Of a DNA stretch of 64,000 nt, positions 51,628 to 62,230 are shown piece by piece. The DNA lies in NCBI GenBank assembly GCA_963920705.1, contig OY987234.1, positions 558,001 to 622,000 on the forward strand, given 5' to 3'. Made by a program: the position numbers and the translations under genes. Within the stretch, counting starts at the first letter, position 1, and every line of letters starts with the position of its first letter. This DNA is from Odiellus spinosus (lineage: Eukaryota; Arthropoda; Arachnida; Opiliones; Phalangiidae). The notes under the pieces were generated by a model that saw only the letters and a program-made list of their open reading frames with translations, did not search any database and was not told the DNA's origin.

Positions 51628-54407
51628 ATGCAGATCCTCAAATTTCCCAAGTGTAGATCCACAAATTTCCTAAGTGTAGATCCACAAATTTCAGAAGTAT
51701 AGATCCACAAATATCCCAAGTGTAGATCCACAAATTTCCCAAGTGTAGATCCACAAATTTCTCGAGTGTAGATCCACAAATTTCCCAAGTGTAGATCCAC
51801 AAATTTCCCAAGTGTAGATCCACAAATTTCCCAAGTGTAGATCCACAAATTTCCCAAGTGTAGATCCACAAATTTCCCAAGTGTAGATCCACAAATTTCC
51901 CAAGTGTAGATCCACAAATTTCCCAAGTGTAGACCCACCAATTTCCCAAGTGTAGATCCACAAATTTCCCAAGTGTAGATCCACAAATTTCCCAAATGTA
52001 GATCCACAAATTTCCCAAGTGTAGATCCACAAATTTCCCAAATGTAGGTCCACAAATTTCCTAATTGTAGATCCACAAATTTCCCATGTGCAGATCCACA
52101 AATTTCCCAAGTGCAGATCCACAAATTTCCCAAGTGCAGATCCAAAAATTTCCCAAGTGCAGATCCACAAATTTTCCAAGTGCATATCCACAAATTTTCC
52201 AAGTGCAGATCCACATATTTCCCAAATGCAGATCCACAAATTTCCCAAGTGCAGATCCACAAATTTCCCAAGTGCAGATCCACAAATTTCCCAAGTGCAG
52301 ATCCACAAATTTCCCAAGTGCAGATCCAAAAATTTCCCAACGGTAGATCCACAAATTTCCCAAGTGTAGAACCACAAATTTCCCAAGTGCAGATCCATAA
52401 ATTTCCCAAGTGCAGATCCACAAATTTCCCAAGTGCAGATCCTCAAATTTCCCAAGTGTAGATCCACAAATTTCAGAAGTATAGATCCACAAATTTCCCA
52501 AGTGTAGATCCACAAATTTCCCAAGTGCAGATCCTCAAATTTCCCAAGTGTAGATCCACAAATTTCCCAAGTGCAGATCCTCAAATTTCCCAAGTGTAGA
52601 TCCACAAATTTCCTAAGTGTAGATCCACAAATTTCAGAAGAATAGATCCACAAATATCCCAAGTGTAGATCCACAAATTTCCCAAGTGTAGATCCACAAA
52701 TTTCTCGAGTGTAGATCCACAAATTTCCCAAGTGTAGATCCACAAATTTCCCAAGTGTAGATCCACAAATTTCCCAAGTGTAGATCCACAAATTTCCCAA
52801 GTGCAGATCCACAAATTTCCCAAGTGCAGATCCACAAATTTCATAAGTGCAGATCCACAAATTTCCCAAGTGCAGATCCTCAAATTTCCCAAGTGTAGAT
52901 CCACAAATTTCAGAAGTATAGATCCACAAATTTCCCAAGTGTAGATCCACAAATTTCCCAAGTGCAGATCCTCAAATTTCCCAAGTGTAGATCCACAAAT
53001 TTCAGAAGTATAGATCCACAAATATCCCAAGTGTAGATCCACAAATTTCCCAAGTGTAGATCCACAAATTTCCCAAGTGTAGATCACCAAATTTCCCAAA
53101 TGTAGATCCACAAATTTCCCAAGTGTAGATCCACAAATTTCCCAAATGTAGATCCACAAATTTCCCAATTGTAGATCCACAAATTTCCCAAGTGTAGATC
53201 ACCAAATTTCCCAAATGTAGATCTACAAATTTCCCAAGTGTATATCCACAAATTTCCCAAGTGTAGATCCACAAATTTCCCAACGGTAGATCCACAAATT
53301 TCCCAAGTGTAGAACCACAAATTTCCCAAGTGCAGATCCATAAATTTCCCAAGTGCAGATCCACAAATTTCCCAAGTGCAGATCCACAAATTTCCCAAGT
53401 GTAGATCCACAAATTTCAGAAGTATAGATCCACAAATTTCCCAAGTGTAGATCCACAAATTTCCCAAATGCAGATCCTCAAATTTCCCAAGTGTAGATCG
53501 ACAAATTTCCTAAGTGTAGATCCACAAATTTCAGAAGTATAGATCCACAAATATCCCAAGTGTAGATCCACAAATTTCCCAAGTGTAGATCCACAAATTT
53601 CTCGAGTGTAGATCCACAAATTTCCCAAGTGTAGATCCACAAATTTCCCAAGTGTAGATCCACAAATTTCCCAAGTGTAGATCCACAAATTTCCCAAGTG
53701 TAGATCCACAAATTTCCCAAGTGTAGATCCACAAATTTCCCAAGTGTAGATCCACAAATTTCCCAAGTGTAGACCCACCAATTTCCCAAGTGTAGATCCA
53801 CAAATTTCCCAAGTGTAGATCCACAAATTTCCCAAATGTAGATCCACAAATTTCCCAAGTGTAGATCCACAAATTTCCCAAATGTAGGTCCACAAATTTC
53901 CTAATTGTAGATCCACAAATTTCCCATGTGCAGATCCACAAATTTCCCAAGTGCAGATCCACAAATTTCCCAAGTGCAGATCCAAAAATTTCCCAAGTGC
54001 AGATCCACAAATTTTCCAAGTGCATATCCACAAATTTCCCAAGTGCAGATCCACATATTTCCCAAATGCAGATCCACAAATTTCCCAAGTGCAGATCCAC
54101 AAATTTCCCAAGTGCAGATCCACAAATTTCCCAAGTGCAGATCCACAAATTTCCCAAGTGCAGATCCAAAAATTTCCCAACGGTAGATCCACAAATTTCC
54201 CAAGTGTAGAACCACAAATTTCCCAAGTGCAGATCCATAAATTTCCCAAGTGCAGATCCACAAATTTCCCAAGTGCAGATCCTCAAATTTCCCAAGTGTA
54301 GATCCACAAATTTCAGAAGTATAGATCCACAAATTTCCCAAGTGTAGATCCACAAATTTCCCAAGTGCAGATCCTCAAATTTCCCAAGTGTAGATCCACA
54401 AATTTCC
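50696..54407. repeat. 1840-bp tandem duplication (80 units)
   Basis: Copy 1 is 50696-52535 and copy 2 is 52536 to about 54407, with an offset of 1840 bp (80 x 23). Differences noticed: GATCTACA near 51564 against GATCCACA near 53404, GATCGAC near 53497 where copy 1 has GATCCAC, and AAATTTTCC near 52193 against AAATTTCCC in copy 2. Both copies contain the CATGTG, GCATATCC, CACATATTT series and a GATCCAAAAATTTCCC-AACGG junction. Confidence 0.87.
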
Positions 54408-57400
54408 TAAGTGTAGATCCACAAATTTCAGAAGTATAGATCCACAAATATCCCAAGTGTAGATCCACAAATTTCCCAAGTGTAGATCCACAAATTTCTC
54501 GAGTGTAGATCCACAAATTTCCCAAGTGTAGATCCACAAATTTCCCAAGTGTAGATCCACAAATTTCCCAAGTGTAGATCCACAAATTTCCCAAGTGTAG
54601 ATCCACAAATTTCCCAAGTGTAGATCCACAAATTTCCCAAGTGTAGATCCACAAATTTCCCAAGTGTAGATCACCAAATTTCCCAAATGTAGATCCACAA
54701 ATTTCCCAAGTGTAGATCCACAAATTTCCCAAATGTAGATCCACAAATTTCCCAATTGTAGATCCACAAATTTCCCAAGTGTAGATCACCAAATTTCCCA
54801 AATGTAGATCCACAAATTTCCCAAGTGTAGATCCACAAATTTCCCAAGTGTAGATCCACAAATTTCCCAACGGTAGATCAACAAATTTCCCAAGTGTAGA
54901 ACCACAAATTTCCCAAGTGCAGATCCATAAATTTCCCAAGTGCAGATCCACAAATTTCCCAAGTGCAGATCCACAAATTTCCCAAGTGTAGATCCACAAA
55001 TTTCCCAAGTGTAGATCCACAAATTTCCCAAATGTAGATCCACAAATTTCCCAAGTGTAGATCCACAAATTTCCCAAGTGCAGATCCACAAATTTCCCAA
55101 GTGTAGATCCACAAATTTTCCAAGTGTAGATCCACAAATTTCCCAAGTGCAGATCCACAAATTTCCCAAGTGCAGATCCACAAATTTCCCAAGTGCAGAT
55201 CCACAAATTTCATAAGTGCAGATCCACAAATTTCCCAAGTGCAGATCCTCAAATTTCCCAAGTGTAGATCCACAAATTTCAGAAGTATAGATCCACAAAT
55301 TTCCCAAGTGTAGATCCACAAATTTCCCAAGTGCAGATCCTCAAATTTCCCAAGTGTAGATCCACAAATTTCCTAAGTGTAGATCCACAAATTTCAGAAG
55401 TATAGATCCACAAATATCCCAAGTGTAGATCCACAAATTTCCCAAGTGTAGATCCACAAATTTCTCGAGTGTAGATCCACAAATTTCCCAAGTGTAGATC
55501 CACAAATTTCCCAAGTGTAGATCCACAAATTTCCCAAGTGTAGATCCACAAATTTCCCAAGTGTAGATCCACAAATTTCCCAAATGTAGATCCACAAATT
55601 TCCCAAGTGTAGATCCACAAATTTCCCAAGTGTAGACCCACCAATTTCCCAAGTGTAGATCCACAAATTTCCCAAGTGTAGATCCACAAATTTCCCAAAT
55701 GTAGATCCACAAATTTCCCAAGTGTAGATCCACAAATTTCCCAAATGTAGGTCCACAAATTTCCTAATTGTAGATCCACAAATTTCCCATGTGCAGATCC
55801 ACAAATTTCCCAAGTGCAGATCCACAAATTTCCCAAGTGCAGATCCAAAAATTTCCCAAGTGCAGATCCACAAATTTTCCAAGTGCATATCCACAAATTT
55901 CCCAAGTGCAGATCCACATATTTCCCAAATGCAGATCCACAAATTTCCCAAGTGCAGATCCACAAATTTCCCAAGTGCAGATCCACAAATTTCCCAAGTG
56001 CAGATCCACAAATTTCCCAAGTGCAGATCCAAAAATTTCCCAAGTGCAGATCCACAAATTTCCCATATGTAGATCCACAAATTTCCCAAGTGTAGATCCA
56101 CAAATTTCCCAAGTGCAGATCCACAAATTTCCCAAGTGTAGATCCACAAATTTTCCAAGTGTAGATCCACAAATTTCCCAAGTGCAGATCCACAAATTTC
56201 CCAAGTGCAGATCCACAAATTTCCCAAGTGCAGATCCACAAATTTCATAAGTGCAGATCCACAAATTTCCCAAGTGCAGATCCTCAAATTTCCCAAGTGT
56301 AGATCCACAAATTTCAGAAGTATAGATCCACAAATTTCCCAAGTGTAGATCCACAAATTTCCCAAGTGCAGATCCTCAAATTTCCCAAGTGTAGATCCAC
56401 AAATTTCCCAAGTGTAGATCACCAAATTTCCCAAATGTAGATCCACAAATTTCGCAAGTGTAGATCCACAAATTTCCCAAGTGTAGATCCACAAATTTCC
56501 CAACGGTAGATCCACAAATTTCCCAAGTGTAGAACCACAAATTTCCCAAGTGCAGATCCATAAATTTCCCAAGTGCAGATCCACAAATTTCCCAAGTGCA
56601 GATCCACAAATTTCCCAAGTGTAGATCCACAAATTTCAGAAGTATAGATCCACAAATTTCCCAAGTGTAGATCCACAAATTTCCCAAGTGCAGATCCTCA
56701 AATTTCCCAAGTGTAGATCCACAAATTTCCTAAGTGTAGATCCACAAATTTCAGAAGTATAGATCCACAAATATCCCAAGTGTAGATCCACAAATTTCCC
56801 AAGTGTAGATCCACAAATTTCTCGAGTGTAGATCCACAAATTTCCCAAGTGTAGATCCACAAATTTCCCAAGTGTAGATCCACAAATTTCCCAAGTGTAG
56901 ATCCACAAATTTCCCACGTGTAGATCCACAAATTTCCCAAGTGTAGATCCACAAATTTCCCAAGTGTAGATCCACAAATTTCCCAAGTGTAGACCCACCA
57001 ATTTCCCAAGTGTAGATCCACAAATTTCCCAAGTGTAGATCCACAAATTTCCCAAATGTAGATCCACAAATTTCCCAAGTGTAGATCCACAAATTTCCCA
57101 AATGTAGGTCCACAAATTTCCTAATTGTAGATCCACAAATTTCCCATGTGCAGATCCACAAATTTCCCAAGTGCAGATCCACAAATTTCCCAAGTGCAGA
57201 TCCAAAAATTTCCCAAGTGCAGATCCACAAATTTTCCAAGTGCATATCCACAAATTTCCCAAGTGCAGATCCACATATTTCCCAAATGCAGATCCACAAA
57301 TTTCCCAAGTGCAGATCCACAAATTTCCCAAGTGCAGATCCACAAATTTCCCAAGTGCAGATCCACAAATTTCCCAAGTGCAGATCCAAAAATTTCCCAA

Positions 57401-59513
57401 CGGTAGATCCACAAATTTCCCAAGTGTAGAACCACAAATTTCCCAAGTGCAGATCCATAAATTTCCCAAGTGCAGATCCACAAATTTCCCAAGTGCAGAT
57501 CCTCAAATTTCCCAAGTGTAGATCCACAAATTTCAGAAGTATAGATCCACAAATTTCCCAAGTGTAGATCCACAAATTTCCCAAGTGCAGATCCTCAAAT
57601 TTCCCAAGTGTAGATCCACAAATTTCCTAAGTGTAGATCCACAAATTTCAGAAGTATAGATCCACAAATATCCCAAGTGTAGATCCACAAATTTCCCAAG
57701 TGTAGATCCACAAATTTCTCGAGTGTAGATCCACAAATTTCCCAAGTGTAGATCCACAAATTTCCCAAGTGTAGATCCACAAATTTCCCAAGTGTAGATC
57801 CACAAATTTCCCAAGTGTAGATCCACAAATTTCCCAAGTGTAGATCCACAAATTTCCCAAGTGTAGATCCACAAATTTCCCAAGTGTAGATCCACAAATT
57901 TCCCAAGTGTAGATCACCAAATTTCCCAAATGTAGATCCACAAATTTCCCAATTGTAGATCCACAAATTTCCCAAGTGTAGATCACCAAATTTCCCAAAT
58001 GTAGATCCAAAAATTTCCCAAGTGTACATCCACAAATTTCCCAAGTGTAGATCCACAAATTTCCCAACGGTAGATCCACAAATTTCCCAAGTGTAGAACC
58101 ACAAATTTCCCAAGTGCAGATCCATAAATTATCCAAGTGCAGATCCACAAATTTCCCAAGTGCAGATCCACAAATTTCCCAAGTGTAGATCCACAAATTT
58201 CCCAAGTGTAGATCCACAAATTTCCCAAATGTAGATCCACAAATTTCCCAAGTGTAGATCCACAAATTTCCCAAGTGCTGATCCACAAATTTCCCAAGTG
58301 TAGATCCACAAATTTTCCAAGTGTAGATCCACAAATTTCCCAAGTGCAGATCCACAAATTTCCCAAGTGCAGATCCACAAATTTCCCAAGTGCAGATCCA
58401 CAAATTTCATAAGTGCAGATCCACAAATTTCCCAAGTGCAGATCCTCAAATTTCCCAAGTGTAGATCCACAAATTTCAGAAGTATAGATCCACAAATTTC
58501 CCAAGTGTAGATCCACAAATTTCCCAAGTGCAGATCCTCAAATTTCCCAAGTGTAGATCCACAAATTTCCTAAGTGTAGATCCACAAATTTCAGAAGTAT
58601 AGATCCACAAATATCCCAAGTGTAGATCCACAAATTTCCCAAGTGTAGATCCACAAATTTCTCGAGTGTAGATCCACAAATTTCCCAAGTGTAGATCCAC
58701 AAATTTCCCAAGTGTAGATCCACAAATTTCCCAAGTGTAGATCCACAAATTTTTCAAGTGTAGATCCACAAATTTCCCAAATGTAGATCCACAAATTTCC
58801 CAAGTGTAGATCCACAAATTTCCCAAGTGTAGACCCACCAATTTCCCAAGTGTAGATCCACAAATTTCCCAAGTGTAGATCCACAAATTTCCCAAATGTA
58901 GATCCACAAATTTCCCAAGTGTAGATCCACAAATTTCCCAAATGTAGGTCCACAAATTTCCTAATTGTAGATCCACAAATTTCCCATGTGCAGATCCACA
59001 AATTTCCCAAGTGCAGATCCACAAATTTCCCAAGTGCAGATCCAAAAATTTCCCAAGTGCAGATCCACAAATTTTCCAAGTGCATATCCACAAATTTCCC
59101 AAGTGCAGATCCACATATTTCCCAAATGCAGATCCACAAATTTCCCAAGTGCAGATCCACAAATTTCCCAAGTGCAGATCCACAAATTTCCCAAGTGCAG
59201 ATCCACAAATTTCCCAAGTGCAGATCCAAAAATTTCCCAAGTGCAGATCCACAAATTTCCCATATGTAGATCCACAAATTTCCCAAGTGTAGATCCACAA
59301 ATTTCCCAAGTGCAGATCCACAAATTTCCCAAGTGTAGATCCACAAATTTTCCAAGTGTAGATCCACAAATTTCCCAAGTGCAGATCCACAAATTTCCCA
59401 AGTGCAGATCCACAAATTTCCCAAGTGCAGATCCACAAATTTCATAAGTGCAGATCCACAAATTTCCCAAGTGCAGATCCTCAAATTTCCCAAGTGTAGA
59501 TCCACAAATTTCC
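53170..59513. repeat. 3.2-kb tandem duplication (offset 3220 then 3197)
   Basis: Copy 1 is about 53170-56316 and copy 2 about 56390-59513. The offset is 3220 bp (140 units) to about 54670 and 3197 bp (139 units) later, after one unit gained and two lost around the GATCACC units at 54670-54770 and 57905-57990. Private changes include TTCGCAAG near 56452, CACGTG near 56915 and TTATCC near 58128 in copy 2, and AGATCAAC near 54876 in copy 1. Confidence 0.83.
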
Positions 59514-59792
59514 CAAGTGCAGATCCTCAAATTTCCCAAGTGTAGATCCACAAATTTCCTAAGTGTAGATCCACAAATTTCAGAAGTATAGATCCACAAA
59601 TATCCCAAGTGTAGATCCACAAATTTCCCAAGTGTAGATCCACAAATTTCCCAAGTGTAGATCCACAAATTTCCCAAGTGTAGATCACCAAATTTCCCAA
59701 ATGTAGATCCACAAATTTCCCAAGTGCAGATCCACAAATTTCATAAGTGCAGATCCACAAATTTCAGAAGTATAGATCCACAAATTTCCCAA

Positions 59793-59814
59793 GTGTAGAT
59801 CCACAAATTTCCAA
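59793..59814. repeat. 22-bp unit near a rearranged junction
   Basis: This T-type unit lacks one C of the CCC and is followed at once by GTGCATATCC, so the landmark series is joined out of its usual order. I found no copy elsewhere with the same context. It may mark an exchange point. Confidence 0.75.
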
Positions 59815-60550
59815 GTGCATATCCACAAATTTCCCAAGTGCAGATCCACATATTTCCCAAATGCAGATCCACAAATTTCCCAAGTGCAGATCCACAAATT
59901 TCCCAAGTGCAGATCCACAAATTTCCCAAGTGCAGATCCACAAATTTCCCAAGTGCAGATCCAAAAATTTCCCAAGTGCAGATCCACAAATTTCCCATAT
60001 GTAGATCCACAAATTTCCCAAGTGTAGATCCACAAATTTCCCAAGTGCAGATCCACAAATTTCCCAAGTGTAGATCCACAAATTTTCCAAGTGTAGATCC
60101 ACAAATTTCCCAAGTGCAGATCCACAAATTTCCCAAGTGCAGATCCACAAATTTCCCAAGTGCAGATCCACAAATTTCATAAGTGCAGATCCACAAATTT
60201 CCCAAGTGCAGATCCTCAAATTTCCCAAGTGTAGATCCACAAATTTCCCAAGTGCAGATCCTCAAATTTCCCAAGTGTAGATCCACAAATTTCCTAAGTG
60301 TAGATCCACAAATTTCAGAAGTATAGATCCACAAATATCCCAAGTGTAGATCCACAAATTTCCCAAGTGTAGATCCACAAATTTCCCAAGTGTAGATCCA
60401 CAAATTTCCCAAGTGTAGATCACCAAATTTCCCAAATGTAGATCCACAAATTTCCCAAGTGCAGATCCACAAATTTCCCAAGTGCAGATCCACAAATTTC
60501 ATAAGTGCAGATCCACAAATTTCAGAAGTATAGATCCACAAATTTCCCAA

Positions 60551-60572
60551 GTGTAGATCCACAAATTTCCAA
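60551..60572. repeat. 22-bp unit near a rearranged junction
   Basis: This T-type unit ends ATTTCCAA and is followed by GTGCAGATCCTC. It resembles the unit at 59793 but has a different right neighbour, so either one deletion was copied and recombined or there were two separate deletions. Confidence 0.75.
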
Positions 60573-62113
60573 GTGCAGATCCTCAAATTTCCCAAGTGTA
60601 GATCCACAAATTTCCTAAGTGTAGATCCACAAATTTCAGAAGTATAGATCCACAAATATCCCAAGTGTAGATCCACAAATTTCCCAAGTGTAGATCCACA
60701 AATTTCCCAAGTGTAGATCCACAAATTTCCCAAGTGTAGATCACCAAATTTCCCAAATGTAGATCCACAAATTTCCCAAGTGTAGATCCACAAATTTCCC
60801 AAGTGTAGATCCACAAATTTCCCAACGGTAGATCCTCAAATTTCCCAAGTGCAGATCCACAAATTTCCCAAGTGCAGATCCACAAATTTCATAAGTGCAG
60901 ATCCACAAATTTCCCAAGTGCAGATCCTCAAATTTCCCAAGTGTAGATCCACAAATTTCAGAAGTATAGATCCACAAATTTCCCAAGTGTAGATCCACAA
61001 ATTTCCCAAGTGCAGATCCTCAAATTTCCCAAGTGTAGATCCACAAATTTCCTAAGTGTAGATCCACAAATTTCAGAAGTATAGATCCACAAATATCCCA
61101 AGTGTAGATCCACAAATTTCTCAAGTGTAGATCCACAAATTTCCCAAGTGTAGATCCACAAATTTCCCAAGTGTAGATCACCAAATTTCCCAAATGTAGA
61201 TCCACAAATTTCCCAAGTGTAGATCCACAAATTTCCCAAGTGTAGATCCACAAATTTCCCAACGGTAGATCCACAAATTTCCCAAGTGTAGAACCACAAA
61301 TTTCCCAAGTGCAGATCCACAAATTTCCCAAGTGCAGATCCACAAATTTCCCAAGTGCAGATCCAAAAATTTCCCAAGTGCAGATCCACAAATTTCCCAT
61401 ATGTAGAACCACAAATTTCCCAAGTGTAGATCCACAAATTTCCCAAGTGCAGATCCACAAATTTCCCAAGTGTAGATCCACAAATTTTCCAAGTGTAGAT
61501 CCACAAATTTCCCAAGTGCAGATCCACAAATTTCCCAAGTGTAGATCCACAAATTTCCCAAGTGTAGATCCACAAATTTCCCAAGTGTAGATCCACAAAT
61601 TTCCCAAGTGTAGATCCACAAATTTCCCAAGTGTAGATCCACAAATTTCCCAAGTGTAGATCCACAAATTTCCCAAGTGTAGATCCACAAATTTCCCAAG
61701 TGTAGACCCACCAATTTCCCAAGTGTAGATCCACAAATTTCCCAAGTGTAGATCCACAAATTTCCCAAATGTAGATCCACAAATTTCCCAAGTGTAGATC
61801 CACAAATTTCCCAAATGTAGGTCCACAAATTTCCTAATTGTAGATCCACAAATTTCCCATGTGCAGATCCACAAATTTCCCAAGTGCAGATCCACAAATT
61901 TCCCAAGTGCAGATCCAAAAATTTCCTAGGTGTAGATCCACAAATTTCAGAAGTATAGATCCACAAATATCCCAAGTGTAGATCCACAAATTTCCCAAGT
62001 GTAGATCCACAAATTTCTCGAGTGTAGATCCACAAATTTCCCAAGTGTCGATCCACAAATTTCCCAAGTGTAGATCCACAAATTTCCCAAGTGTAGATCC
62101 ACAAATTTCCCAA

Positions 62114-62135
62114 GTGCAGATCCACAAATTCCCAA
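62114..62135. repeat. 22-bp unit lacking one T
   Basis: This C-type unit reads ACAAATTCCCAA, with ATT instead of ATTT. It is a private deletion with no copy noticed, consistent with recent slippage. Confidence 0.75.
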
Positions 62136-62230
62136 GTGCAGATCCTCAAATTTCCCAAGTGTAGATCCACAAATTTCAGAAGTATAGATCCACAAATTTC
62201 CCAAGTGTAGATCCACAAATTTCCCAAGTG

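Larger units (their letters stand above)
59514..62230. repeat. Scrambled stretch with short duplications and 22-bp units
   Basis: Here the long in-register blocks give way to shorter joins. The GATCCTC, CTAAGTG, CAGAAGTATAG, AAATATCCC, GATCACC series repeats at about 59527, 60262 and 60583, with offsets of 735 bp (32 units less one base) and 321 bp (14 units less one base). Three 22-bp units lie inside (59793, 60551, 62114). Private variants include TTTCTCAAG near 61118, TATGTAGAACC near 61400, CCTAGGTG near 61926 and GTGTCGATCC near 62046. A 46-bp step is seen as adjoining GATCCTC and GATCACC series. Confidence 0.75.

Noticed and set aside
56915..56920. CACGTG as a functional E-box
   Set aside because: It is a single private A-to-C change in one unit, not shared by its duplicate partner, and there is no gene nearby.
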